Of a stretch of DNA of 58,796 bases, positions 50,236 to 58,378 are shown one piece after another; positions within the stretch are counted from its first letter, which is position 1, and every line of letters starts with the position of its first letter. Origin of the DNA: Myxococcus sp. RHSTA-1-4. Lineage in GTDB: Bacteria; Myxococcota; Myxococcia; Myxococcales; Myxococcaceae. The stretch is from NCBI RefSeq assembly GCF_020037125.1, contig NZ_JAIQDG010000051.1, positions 1 to 58,796 on the forward strand, written 5' to 3'. A model generated the notes under the pieces. That model ran no database searches, was not told the DNA's origin, and saw only the letters and a program-made list of their open reading frames with translations. The position numbers and the translations under genes were made by a program.

Positions 50236-51932
50236 GAAGCCCTCGATGCGGCGAGCCTCTCGGTGAGCATCGCCACGGCCTGGCTCTCCGGCAGCCCCTT
50301 CAGCCGCAGGAGGAACTCACCCGGCGCCTCGGGCGGCCGGGCCTCCTCGCGGGGGCCGGACTCGAGCTGCGCCAGCAGGTACTCGGTGAGCGACGCGAGC
50401 GTGGGACGGTTGAAGAGGAGTGTCGCCGGCAGGCCGCGGCCCAGCCCATGGGCCAGCGCATCTCGCAGCGCCACGGCGATGAGCGAGTCCATGCCCAGAT
50501 CGCGCCACGTCCGCCCTCGCTCCAGGGGCTTCTTCTTCCCTCCCATACGCTTGGAGATCTCCCCCTCGATGAACGCTTCGAGCCGCTGCTTGCGCCGGCG
50601 GGCGTCCAGGCCCAGCAGCTCGCGCGCGAGGCTCCCCGGAGCGCCCACGGCCTCGTTCTTCGCACCGGCCCGCACCGGCCGCGCCGTGGACATCTCCTCC
50701 GGCTGAGTGCCCGTGATGGCGGGGTCCGCTCGGAAGATGCCGTCCGCGAACGCCTGGAGCGGCTGGGAGAGGTGGCCCGCCACCGAGCGAATGAAGTGGC
50801 AGGCGGTGATTCCGTCGATGACGCGGTGGTCGATCGTCAGGGTGACATGGGCCGCCGTGCCCACGCGCAGCTCCCCGTCGATCACGAGCGGCCGGCGGGT
50901 CGGACGATGCAGCCCCAGGATGGCCACCTGGGGCACGTTGAGCAGCGGCGTGGCGAGCAACGAGCCCTGGTCTCCGGGGCACGAGATGGTGAACGTGCCG
51001 CCGGTGCTCTCCCCCGGGCTCAGCGTCCGGGCCCGGGCCATGGCCCCGAGCTCCTGGACGCGGGCCTCGAGCGCCTGGAGCGACAGCCCGGCGCAGTCGC
51101 GGATGACCGGAACAGCCAGCCCCTCCTCGGTGTGGACCGCGATGGCCATGTCGACGCGGTCGTAGATGACGACCTCCTCGGCGGCTTCATCGAAGAGCGC
51201 GTTGGCCTCGGGCACCTCGCGGAGCGCGGCGACGACGGCCTGGATGAGGAACGGCACGTAGCCGACCCCCAGCAACTGCTGGAGCATGAGCAGCGTGTCG
51301 AAGGAGGCCTCCTCCACCACCGCCACCGAGGGCACGGCCTGGGCCCGGGTGAGGTGCGCGGAGGCCACCCGGCGCAGCCCGCTCAGCGGGACGCGAGCGC
51401 GGATGCCCTCCTGGGGCAGGCGCTGCACGGGGGGGACGGCCTCCGGCTTCCGGGCCGGAGCCACGCCAGCGGCCTTCGCCGCCGCGCGCACGTCCTCCTC
51501 GGTGATGGCGCCCTCCTTCTGGATGGACTCCAGCGCCACCCCGAGCTGCTCCGCGAGCTTGCGCACCCTCGGCAGGGCCTGGATGGACTTCCGGGCAGGC
51601 GCCCGGGTCGCGGCCGGAGGCGCGATGGGCTCCGGGCTCGCGGGCGACGCGGCCGGCTTCCCCCAGGAGCGCAGGAGCTGCTCCGGGTCCTCGCCGGGCT
51701 CGCCGATGACGATGAGCGGCGTGCCGACGGAGACCTTCTCCCGCGGGCTCGCGAGCAGCCGCAACGCCACGCCCCTGCCCGGGGCGGGCACCACCACGGT
51801 CGCCTTCGCCGTCATCACCTCGAGCATGGGGGCGTCCTCCTCGACGCGCTCCCCTTCGGTGATGAACCAGTGGACGATCTCCGCCTCGGCGACGCCCTCT
51901 CCAAGGTCGGGAAGCACGTAGACGAGTCCCAT
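50232..51932 (-). CDS. 2-oxoacid dehydrogenase E2 acyltransferase fused to an ACP (starter loading)
   Basis: In this 566-residue protein, residues 1-78 form a lipoyl domain with the lipoylation lysine K43 in VMTAKATV (families usually have DKA, here AKA). Residues 115-155 form a short peripheral subunit-binding domain (LPRVRKLAEQLGV...ITEEDV). The catalytic acyltransferase covers about 175-405, with DHRVIDG giving H369 and D373. After a linker comes an ACP-like domain (about 440-525) with LGMDSLIAVALRD, phosphopantetheine serine S483. Ordinary E2 proteins of about 400-430 residues end after the catalytic core. The fusion implies direct acyl transfer from dihydrolipoamide, perhaps to the ACP thiol, bypassing CoA and a loading AT. 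The tail (LPESQAVAMLTERL) resembles the PKS docking tails. It overlaps E1-beta by one base. The substrate is not readable here; phenylpyruvate to phenylacetyl is inferred from the phenalamide analogy. Confidence 0.92.
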
Positions 51933-52909
51933 CAGGCCTCCAGGGTGGCGTGGACCGCCGCGAGCACTCGCGCGCTGTCCGGACGGTGGTGGTGCTCGAT
52001 GCTGAAGTAGGGGTGCGGCACGTCGAAGCCCGTCACCCGCTGGATGGGCGCCTTGAGGTCGTACATGGCGTGCTCCGCGAGGAGCGCGGCGATCTCACTG
52101 GCCACGCCACAGGTGCGCGGCGCCTCCTGGATGATGACGACGCGGCCGGTGGCACGGGCGGCGGACAGCAGCCCCTCCTCGTCCAGCGGAGACAGCGTCC
52201 TCACATCGCAGACGTGGGCGGAGATGCCCTCCTGGCCCAACGCGTCGGCGGTGGCGGTGGCCACCTCCACCATGGCGCCCCAGGCGATGAGCGTCACGTC
52301 CCCGCCCTCGCGCACCGTGCGCACGACACCGAGGGGCGTGACGTGCTCACCGTCGGGGACCTCCCCCCGGAGGTGGCGGTAGAGCTTCTTCGGCTCGAGG
52401 AAGATGACGGGGTCGGGGCTGCGCATCGCGGCGGTCAGCAGCCCCTTGGCGTCCGCGGGGGTGGACGGCATGACGACGGTGAGCCCGGGCGTGTGGCAGA
52501 AGTAGGCCTCGGGCGAGTCCGAGTGGAGCTCGGGCGCGCGCACGCCGCCTCCGCAGGGCATGCGGATGACCATCGGCATCGGGGCCGTACCCCGGGTGCG
52601 CCAGCGGTAGCGGCCCACGTGGGTGATGATCTGGTTGAGCGCCGGGTAGCTGAACGCGTCGAACTGGATCTCACAGACGGGGCGCATTTGGGCGAGGCAC
52701 AGGCCCACGGCGGAGCCCACGATGCCCGCCTCGGAGACGGGGGTGTCGACGACGCGCTCGGCGCCGAAGCGGGCCTGCAGGCCCTGGGTGACGCGGAACA
52801 CACCTCCGTTGCGGCCGATGTCCTCGCCCAGGAGCACGAGCTTCGGATTGCGCTCCAGCTCCTCACGCAGCGCGCTGGTGAGGGCGTCCACGAAGAGCAT
52901 CTCGCTCAC
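51932..52909 (-). CDS. 2-oxoacid dehydrogenase E1 component, beta subunit
   Basis: This 325-residue transketolase-like subunit has LLGEDIGRNGGVFRVTQGL (26-44), the thiamine-activating glutamate region PVSEAGIVGSAVGL (E60) and CEIQFDAFSYPALNQI. Length and motifs are those of the E1-beta of branched-chain or pyruvate dehydrogenases. With E1-alpha it forms the alpha2-beta2 ThDP enzyme that decarboxylates the 2-oxoacid and acylates the lipoyl arm of E2. The start is GTG at 52907-52909, overlapping the E1-alpha stop, with GGGAGG 5 nt upstream. Its place within the PKS operon, rather than with an E3 gene, points to a dedicated role in starter supply. Confidence 0.93.
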   Translation of the reverse strand: MSEMLFVDALTSALREELERNPKLVLLGEDIGRNGGVFRVTQGLQARFGAERVVDTPVSEAGIVGSAVGLCLAQMRPVCEIQFDAFSYPALNQIITHVGRYRWRTRGTAPMPMVIRMPCGGGVRAPELHSDSPEAYFCHTPGLTVVMPSTPADAKGLLTAAMRSPDPVIFLEPKKLYRHLRGEVPDGEHVTPLGVVRTVREGGDVTLIAWGAMVEVATATADALGQEGISAHVCDVRTLSPLDEEGLLSAARATGRVVIIQEAPRTCGVASEIAALLAEHAMYDLKAPIQRVTGFDVPHPYFSIEHHHRPDSARVLAAVHATLEA

Positions 52910-54027
52910 GACAACCTCCCGGGGGTCTTGCCCGCCGCCGCGCGGGCGTGGAGCTCCCTCAGGTGCGCCAGGTCACGCTCCATGGCCGGGGTCTTCCTCT
53001 CGTAGGCATGGTCGAAGACGAGGCTGGGGTCGGGCGCGGGCAGCGCTTCCGCCTCGGTGATGGCCGCCGCCATCTTCTGCATCCACTCCTCGCGGAACCG
53101 CGCCGCCGCCTCGGGCGTCAGCAGGTCGCGCCGCAGGAGGTAGTGCTCGTAGCGCACGAGGCACTCGTTGCGGCGCGCCGCCTCGGCCTCCGTGTCATCC
53201 CGGTAGACGCTGGGGTCATCGGGGAAGGCGTGCGCCTGCATGCGGTAGGTGACGCACTCGATGAAGGTGGGCCCACCGCCCGAGCGCGCCCGCTCCGCGG
53301 CCTCGGACACCGCGCGATGGACGGCGAGCACGTCGTCTCCGTCCACGCGCACCCCCGGAATGCCATAGCCCGCGGCCTTGTCGGCGAGCGCCTGGGCCCG
53401 GGTCTGCCGGTGGAGGGGCGTGCTGATGGCCCACTGGTTGTTGGTGCACAGCAGGATGACGGGCGCGCCCAACACGCCCGCGAGGTTGGCGCCCTCGTGG
53501 AACTCGCCCTCGGAGGTCGCCCCATCGCCGAAGAAGGTCAACGCGACGGTGTCACGGCCCTGGAGCCGCTCGCCCCAGGCGAAGCCGACGGCGTGGGGCA
53601 CCTGGGACGCCACGGGAATGCTGATGGAGCCGAGCCGCCAGGTGTAGGGGTCCCACCAGCCTCGAGGGTGCCCGCGGCACCCGGCGAGCACGTCCGCCGG
53701 GGACATGCCCCGCGTCAGGCCCACCTTGTTCTCCCGGTAGGAGGGAAACGCCCAGTCGCTGTCGCGCAGCGCGAGCATCGCTCCCACCTGGATGGCCTCG
53801 TGCCCCCAGGAGATGGCCCAGGTGCCGATGCGGCCATGCCGGTGGTAGATGAGCGCGCGCTCGTCGAAGACGCGCAGGTAGAGCATCTGCCGGTACAGCT
53901 CGACGGCGAGCCGCTCGTCGATGCCCGGCGGCAGCGGCTCCGCGCCCTCCGTCTCGGGGGAGCCAATGAGCCGCAATGGGGAGACCACTGGAGAGAGGCC
54001 GCTCCGAAGAAGGGTCGATGAGCTCAC
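52906..54027 (-). CDS. 2-oxoacid dehydrogenase E1 component, alpha subunit (first gene of operon)
   Basis: This 373-residue ThDP enzyme subunit carries the binding motif GDG (167-169) followed after 26 residues by NN (196-197), plus GHEAIQVG (75-82) and the loop HAFPDDPSVYRDD (266-278), typical of E1-alpha. The DDPSxYR loop is closer to branched-chain than to pyruvate dehydrogenases, but substrate cannot be assigned. The first 35 residues are a poorly conserved leader. The start is GTG at 54025-54027 with TGAGGAAA just upstream. Known chemistry: oxidative decarboxylation of a 2-oxoacid together with E1-beta and the E2. No E3 (lipoamide dehydrogenase) gene is present in the window, so E3 must be supplied from elsewhere. 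Confidence 0.93.
   Translation of the reverse strand: MSSSTLLRSGLSPVVSPLRLIGSPETEGAEPLPPGIDERLAVELYRQMLYLRVFDERALIYHRHGRIGTWAISWGHEAIQVGAMLALRDSDWAFPSYRENKVGLTRGMSPADVLAGCRGHPRGWWDPYTWRLGSISIPVASQVPHAVGFAWGERLQGRDTVALTFFGDGATSEGEFHEGANLAGVLGAPVILLCTNNQWAISTPLHRQTRAQALADKAAGYGIPGVRVDGDDVLAVHRAVSEAAERARSGGGPTFIECVTYRMQAHAFPDDPSVYRDDTEAEAARRNECLVRYEHYLLRRDLLTPEAAARFREEWMQKMAAAITEAEALPAPDPSLVFDHAYERKTPAMERDLAHLRELHARAAAGKTPGRLS
52915..52920 (-). promoter_or_regulatory. ribosome binding site for E1-beta
   Basis: On the minus strand, GGGAGG lies 5 nt before the GTG start at 52907-52909. It supports that start and lies inside the E1-alpha coding sequence. Confidence 0.6.
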
Positions 54028-54031
54028 AGCG

Positions 54032-54039
54032 TTTCCTCA
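54032..54039 (-). promoter_or_regulatory. ribosome binding site deciding the GTG start of E1-alpha
   Basis: The minus strand reads TGAGGAAA, then ACGCT or similar spacing, then GTG at 54025-54027. The GAGGA core is 6-7 nt from the start codon and no nearby ATG in frame is better placed. Confidence 0.6.
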
Positions 54040-54098
54040 CAGAGAGCGCCAGGACGGCGGCATCCAGACGCGGTGTGCGCCTGACCCACCCGCCAAAA

Positions 54099-54117
54099 TG
54101 ATTTGGAAATCAAATCA
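54099..54117. promoter_or_regulatory. perfect inverted repeat, possible operator
   Basis: TGATTTG (54099-54105), spacer GAAAT, CAAATCA (54111-54117): a 7-bp perfect palindrome with 5-nt spacer in the AT-rich centre of the divergent region between the PKS operon and the thioesterase gene. Its size and symmetry suit a dimeric regulator such as a TetR- or LysR-type protein. No regulator gene is present in the window. Confidence 0.5.
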
Positions 54118-54131
54118 GTGTGACTTATAGC
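54103..54131 (+). promoter_or_regulatory. candidate promoter for the type II thioesterase
   Basis: TTGGAA (54103-54108) and TATAGC (54126-54131) are spaced by 17 nt, four of six matches each. The -35 lies inside the inverted repeat at 54099-54117, so a bound protein there could block or tune it. About 135 bp of leader precedes the chosen ATG. Confidence 0.35.
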
Positions 54132-54142
54132 GTCCGGACTTC

Positions 54143-54170
54143 ATATTACCGATTCGACGTTTGCCTTCAA
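54143..54170 (-). promoter_or_regulatory. candidate promoter for the PKS operon
   Basis: On the minus strand, TTGAAG (54165-54170) and TAATAT (54143-54148) are separated by 16 nt. Each matches the sigma-70 consensus at four of six positions. The area is an AT-rich island in very GC-rich DNA, about 115 bp upstream of E1-alpha. A second -10-like TATAAG at 54124-54129 lacks a good -35. The choice is tentative. Confidence 0.35.
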
Positions 54171-54266
54171 GCCAGGACTTAGCAAACAGCACTGACTTCG
54201 CCGTCAGGTGCGCCGCGAGCGCCTGTGACACGGGTCTGCAACGCCGGGGAGATGGAGAGACAGCGG

Positions 54267-55052
54267 ATGTTTCCAATGAAGGACGCCGCGGAAGAGTGGC
54301 TGATGTTCGGCGGGCAGAAGAAGCCGGCGGCGCGAATGCAGCTCTTCTGCTTCCACCACGCGGGAGGCGGCGCGTCGATGTACCGCAAGTGGGTGGATGC
54401 GCTGCCCGAGGAGATTTCTCTTTGCGCCATCCAGCTGCCGGGGCGGGAGTTCCGGCTGCGGGAGCCGTGCTTCACGCGGATGGAGCCGCTCGTCCAGGAG
54501 CTGGCGCGCCTGCTGACCCCGCGGCTGGAGCTGCCGTTCGCCTTCTTCGGGCACAGCATGGGGGCGCTGGTGGCCTTCGAGCTGGCGCGGGAGCTGCGCC
54601 GGCGCGGAGCGCGCGAGCCGTTCCACCTGGGAGTCTCCGGGCGCATCGCCCCTCAAGTCCGCTCGCGCTTCCGTCCGGCCGCGGAGCTGACGGATGCGCA
54701 GCTGATCGAGCGGGTCCGCGAGCTCGGAGGTCTGCCCGAACACATCGCCCGGGAGCCGGAGCTGCTGGCGCTGGTGATGCCGGTCATCCGCGCGGACTAC
54801 GGCATCGTCGACAACTACACCTGCGCGTCCGAGCCTCCGCTGTCCTGCGCCATCTCCGCGTTCTGGGGGCGAAGCGACATCCTGGCCACGGAGGAGCAGG
54901 TCTCAGGGTGGAAGCAGCACACCACCGGCAGGTTCACCGTCCACGACTTCCCGGGCGATCACTTCTTCGTGAACACCGTGTGGCAGGACGTCCAGCGCGC
55001 CTTGCGTGAGGACCTGACGCAGGCGTTCCAGCAGGCGGACACGAGGCCGTGA
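54267..55052 (+). CDS. type II thioesterase (GrsT/RifR family)
   Basis: This 261-residue alpha/beta hydrolase has LFCFHHAGGGAS near the N-terminus, the nucleophile elbow GHSMG with S97, D204 (GRSDIL) and H232 (GDHFF). The Ser-Asp-His spacing matches type II thioesterases of PKS/NRPS systems. Such enzymes hydrolyse stalled or wrong acyl groups from carrier proteins. The ATG at 54267 was chosen because GGAGAG sits 7 nt upstream (54254-54259). In-frame GTG 54225 and ATG 54252 would only add weakly conserved residues. The gene is transcribed away from the PKS operon from the shared control region. Because the NRPS ends in a reductase, this is an editing enzyme and not the release enzyme. Confidence 0.92.
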   Translation: MFPMKDAAEEWLMFGGQKKPAARMQLFCFHHAGGGASMYRKWVDALPEEISLCAIQLPGREFRLREPCFTRMEPLVQELARLLTPRLELPFAFFGHSMGALVAFELARELRRRGAREPFHLGVSGRIAPQVRSRFRPAAELTDAQLIERVRELGGLPEHIAREPELLALVMPVIRADYGIVDNYTCASEPPLSCAISAFWGRSDILATEEQVSGWKQHTTGRFTVHDFPGDHFFVNTVWQDVQRALREDLTQAFQQADTRP

Positions 55053-55072
55053 GCGCGCTGGGGCGCGCACGG
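55047..55072 (+). terminator. GC-rich hairpin overlapping the thioesterase stop
   Basis: CCGT (55047-55050), bulged GA, GCGCGC (55053-55058), loop TGGG, GCGCGC (55063-55068), ACGG (55069-55072): ten base pairs with a 2-nt bulge, starting in the TGA stop. There is no following T-run. It lies in the 143-bp gap between two convergent genes and is the only structure I see there. Confidence 0.4.
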
Positions 55073-55195
55073 TGGAGCGAGGCCCTGGCACGTCCTCCTT
55101 GGAGTTGCTGTTCCTCTCAATGGTGGCGCCGAGCCCGCTTTGCTTGCCGCGGGCCGTAGTCACTCACGAGGATGAGGCCCGTCAGCGGCTTCACT

Positions 55196-56239
55196 TCACT
55201 TCCCGTCTCCCAGGGGGGCAAAGCCGATGCCGCTCAGGACGAGGGCTCGGCTGCCGCCGTCCTCCGACAGCCACAGCGTCCACGACTCCGGGGACAGCGA
55301 CTCGTCGGCCTCGGCCTCCACGAAGATTCGTTTCGAATCGTCCGAGGTGACGGGGGACTCCTGCCACACGGAGAGGATCTTCAGGAACTCGCCCTCACTC
55401 CCGGCGAGCGACGCGGCCCGCGCCATCCACGGCGCCCCTGGCTCACGGGCCCGCAGGGAAACCTCTACGAGCACCCGGCCTTTGGCTCGGTAGGTGCGCA
55501 ACTGCATTGCCACGAACGCACTGCCCTGCCATCGGGCAAGCACCTCCGGGAGATTCCGCACGACGACTCCGCCGTCAGTGAGCGCTCCGGAGAGCCGCAG
55601 CGCCGTCAGGCCCCCAGGCATGGCCTGAACCCTGGCCAGCGCGTCCTGGCACTGGCGCATGGCGGCCCAGGCCTCTCGTACCTCCCTCGGGACTGACGCC
55701 TCCGCACGAGACTCGCGGACCACCTCCACCAGGCGGTCCGCCCTGTCCGCCGTCACCCGCAGGACGAAGTTGGCCATCGGTGGAGCAGCGCCATCTTCGA
55801 AGCGCACCGACAGCCGCAGGTGGTCACCTGCCTTCAGCTCACGGGAAGGAACCAGCCGGAGGACGGTCTCCCCCGGCTCCACCCGAGTGAAGGCGTCTGC
55901 ACGCTCCAACTCCACCTTGAGCCGTCCCGCCGGCTCACGTGCGAGCTTCACGTCGAAGGTGAGCACGGTGGAGACACCAGGACGGATGTGGAGTTCCCGC
56001 TCCGCACCGGCCTCGTCGGCACGCAGCTCGATGCGACGGAGGCCCGTCTCGGGTGGAGGCTGCTGCGCGGCGGCGGTGGCGCCCATGCCACACATGAGGA
56101 TGAGCACCAGCAGGGAGACAGAAGGTAGGCGCACGAGACGGAATCTCCTGGAGGTCACGCCCCTGGCGCCCTCGCGGGCAGCTCCACGCCGCTGATGGCG
56201 AAAGGCGGAGGACACGGCCCGGGGGGCGGACAGCGGCAT
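55196..56239 (-). CDS. secreted DUF2381-like (TIGR02268) protein
   Basis: This 347-residue open frame has a hydrophobic signal segment (SVSLLVLILMCGMGATAAAQQ, about 40-60), followed by an extracytoplasmic domain with RRIELRADEAGAERELHIRPG and a helical stretch VPREVREAWAAMRQCQDALARVQ. I recognise this layout as the myxobacterial DUF2381 family, often found beside Ser/Thr kinases; its function is unknown. The ATG at 56237-56239 directly follows the kinase stop (TGA, C, ATG), suggesting coupled translation. A GTG at 56158 would give a shorter, more normal signal peptide and is an alternative start. It is probably unrelated to polyketide synthesis. Confidence 0.8.
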   Translation of the reverse strand: MPLSAPRAVSSAFRHQRRGAAREGARGVTSRRFRLVRLPSVSLLVLILMCGMGATAAAQQPPPETGLRRIELRADEAGAERELHIRPGVSTVLTFDVKLAREPAGRLKVELERADAFTRVEPGETVLRLVPSRELKAGDHLRLSVRFEDGAAPPMANFVLRVTADRADRLVEVVRESRAEASVPREVREAWAAMRQCQDALARVQAMPGGLTALRLSGALTDGGVVVRNLPEVLARWQGSAFVAMQLRTYRAKGRVLVEVSLRAREPGAPWMARAASLAGSEGEFLKILSVWQESPVTSDDSKRIFVEAEADESLSPESWTLWLSEDGGSRALVLSGIGFAPLGDGK

Positions 56240-56240
56240 G

Positions 56241-58223
56241 TCACTTGAAGTGCTTCACCCACCGGACTTTTCCAATCGGCAGGACAATCACCGTGCCGGG
56301 CTCCTCTCCCACCCCCCGAAACTCCCAGCCGATTGCGTGATGTCCATCCAGCAACACCATGCAGACGGGGAATCTCCGGCCATCCCTCGTGCGAGCCTCG
56401 GTGAACCTCCCGTGAATGCGGCCCTCGGCGAAGAACAGGCGCCCGACCACCGTGGTCCCGTGTCGTGGCAGGGTGCCAATCGCTTCATCGAGTTCCATCA
56501 CCGCGGCCCCCTCCCGGACGGTGGCCAGACCCGGCTCGATGGGAAAGAGGTTTACGTCCGGAGTCGAGACGCCGGCCTTGCCGAACTGGAGTTCCTTCAT
56601 GGCGTCCAGTGCGGCCTGCGGGCACTCCTCGGGCGGAGGCCGTGGCTGTCGCAGCGCCGCCAGGGTTCGTGCCGGCTCGGTCTGCTGGGGACCGGCGCAG
56701 GCCGCGCCCACGCATGCGGCGGCCGCCGCGGCGCGCACGGCCTCCGGTGTCTTCGAGCGCTTCTTCGCGAGAGGCCTGGAGGGTGTAGAGGTCTTCACGT
56801 CGGTGGTGTCCTTGGGCTGGGTCATGGGCGCAGCATCGGTGTTGGCCGGGCTCGCCACCAAGCGTGGAGCCGCGGCCGCCTCCGGCTCCCGCGTCCCTCC
56901 AGGAGGGGCCACGGGAGAATCCATCTCCAGGGGCTCGGCTGGCGCCACTGCCCCTCCCCCGCGCCAGGTCGCCAGCAACGCCACGAGGCCGAGCAGCATC
57001 AGCATCCCCATCGCCACCGCCCGTCCCTCGCGCGGCAAACGCCCCCGCCCCGCTGCCCCGGCGCTCCGTTCCCAGGGACGCACGGTGCCCGCGCGAACCA
57101 GCGTCAGCTCGTGCACGGCCCGGGCCTCTGGGGCCGAGACAGGAAGCAGCATGGCCCCGAAAACCCTCCGTCCGGTCGTCGAGCCGCGTCTGGCCGGCCC
57201 ACCCTGACGCGGCGCTGGCGTGGCCGGTGGCACGGGCATGTCCGGTATCACCGTGCGCCGCCTGGAGGGCTCCGCCAGCTCCGAGCCCTCTTCCCAGGCG
57301 AACACGCGCGCCTCCCAGGCCTGCGCAGAGCCGAGCGCCAGCGCCGCCTCCAGCGCCAGGTGCAGCTCGTGCCCGGAGCCGTGGCGCGCCTGGGGCTTCT
57401 TCGCCAGCAGCCGGGCCACGACCTCGCTGAAGGCCGGCGGCACCCGGGGGTTGATGACGGCCACGGGGAGCGGCACATGCGCGGCGATGGCGAGCATCAA
57501 CAGGTCGCCGGGGAGGTCTGGAGGGAACGGGTAGTGCCCCGTCAGTGCGCGGAAGAGGCACACGCCCAGGGCGTACAGGTCGTCGGTGGGAAGGAACGTG
57601 TAACGGGCTCCGGCCTTGCGGTAGTTCAGGCGGTGGAAGTCCACGGCCTCGGGGCTGCGCATGTGCGCGGTGCCCGGAGGCACCACCGTGGAGGTGAGCG
57701 TGCTGGCCCCCTCCTGCCGCCCCACGCCGAAGTCGATGAGGATCGGCTGCGAGTCACTCGCGCGGATGAGGATGTGCTCGGGCTTGAGGTCCCGGTGGCG
57801 CACACCCCGCGCATGCAGCCAGTCGAGCGTCTGGGCCAGGGTGCTCGCGACGCGCGCCAGCTCGCGCAAGGGCGGGTTGGCGGTCTCCACCCAGGTGTGC
57901 AGCGGCAGCCCCTGGACCTCGTCCATGACGAAGTAGAGGTGGGTGCCCGCCACACCCTGCCAGGTTCCCCGGTCGTGGACGCGCACCACGTTCGGGTGCT
58001 CCGTACGCGCCAGCAGCGCCTCCTCGCGCTCGGCGCGTGTGTCCGCCGGCCGTAGGGCCAGCTTGAGCGCGTACGTCACCCCGGGGGCGTCCACGGCTTC
58101 CACGCGGTACACGACGCCGTAGCTCCCACTCCCCAATCGCGCCAGGACGCACCAGCGGTTCACCCGCGCGCCGGGCTTCAGCTCCCATGGATATGCCCTG
58201 CTGTCTTCCGCTGGTCCGGACAT
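56241..58223 (-). CDS. transmembrane eukaryotic-like Ser/Thr protein kinase
   Basis: This 660-residue protein has an N-terminal kinase domain (about 20-300): glycine loop GSGSYG (31-36), ATP lysine K54 (ALKLA), catalytic HRDLKPEH with D145, DFG with D164 and SPEA. The usual asparagine of the KPEN motif is His here. After a Pro/Arg-rich linker comes one membrane helix (AVAMGMLMLLGLVALLATW, about 402-420) and a 240-residue extracytoplasmic region rich in Pro, Ala and Thr that ends in a small beta-rich domain. I chose the ATG at 58221-58223, with GAGG 6 nt upstream, over the in-frame GTG at 58238. It forms a coupled pair with the DUF2381-like gene. Such pairs are common in myxobacteria; a link to cluster control is not shown. 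Confidence 0.9.
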   Translation of the reverse strand: MSGPAEDSRAYPWELKPGARVNRWCVLARLGSGSYGVVYRVEAVDAPGVTYALKLALRPADTRAEREEALLARTEHPNVVRVHDRGTWQGVAGTHLYFVMDEVQGLPLHTWVETANPPLRELARVASTLAQTLDWLHARGVRHRDLKPEHILIRASDSQPILIDFGVGRQEGASTLTSTVVPPGTAHMRSPEAVDFHRLNYRKAGARYTFLPTDDLYALGVCLFRALTGHYPFPPDLPGDLLMLAIAAHVPLPVAVINPRVPPAFSEVVARLLAKKPQARHGSGHELHLALEAALALGSAQAWEARVFAWEEGSELAEPSRRRTVIPDMPVPPATPAPRQGGPARRGSTTGRRVFGAMLLPVSAPEARAVHELTLVRAGTVRPWERSAGAAGRGRLPREGRAVAMGMLMLLGLVALLATWRGGGAVAPAEPLEMDSPVAPPGGTREPEAAAAPRLVASPANTDAAPMTQPKDTTDVKTSTPSRPLAKKRSKTPEAVRAAAAAACVGAACAGPQQTEPARTLAALRQPRPPPEECPQAALDAMKELQFGKAGVSTPDVNLFPIEPGLATVREGAAVMELDEAIGTLPRHGTTVVGRLFFAEGRIHGRFTEARTRDGRRFPVCMVLLDGHHAIGWEFRGVGEEPGTVIVLPIGKVRWVKHFK

Positions 58224-58261
58224 GCCCCGCCTCGCCACGAGTCGCGGCCGAACCTAGCAGG

Positions 58262-58291
58262 TTGTTCGGGTCTCTGCATACCTGGTAGCAT
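58262..58291 (+). promoter_or_regulatory. weak candidate promoter for the plus-strand gene at 58379
   Basis: TTGTTC (58262-58267) and TAGCAT (58286-58291) are spaced by 18 nt in the 155-bp divergent gap between the kinase and the next gene. The matches to consensus are modest. Confidence 0.25.
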
Positions 58292-58378
58292 GGGCCGGGC
58301 GGCTGACATGGCTTGCGCGCGAGCGAGCAGCGGCCGAGCGCGTATTGCAGCTCACCTCGGAGAAGGAGAACCCAGGAG

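Noticed and set aside
54225..54266. Earlier GTG or ATG starts for the thioesterase
   Set aside because: GGAGAG is well spaced only for the ATG at 54267. The extra residues do not resemble the family N-terminus.
58224..58238. GTG start for the kinase
   Set aside because: GAGG lies 6 nt before the ATG at 58223, overlapping the codons that the GTG start would use.
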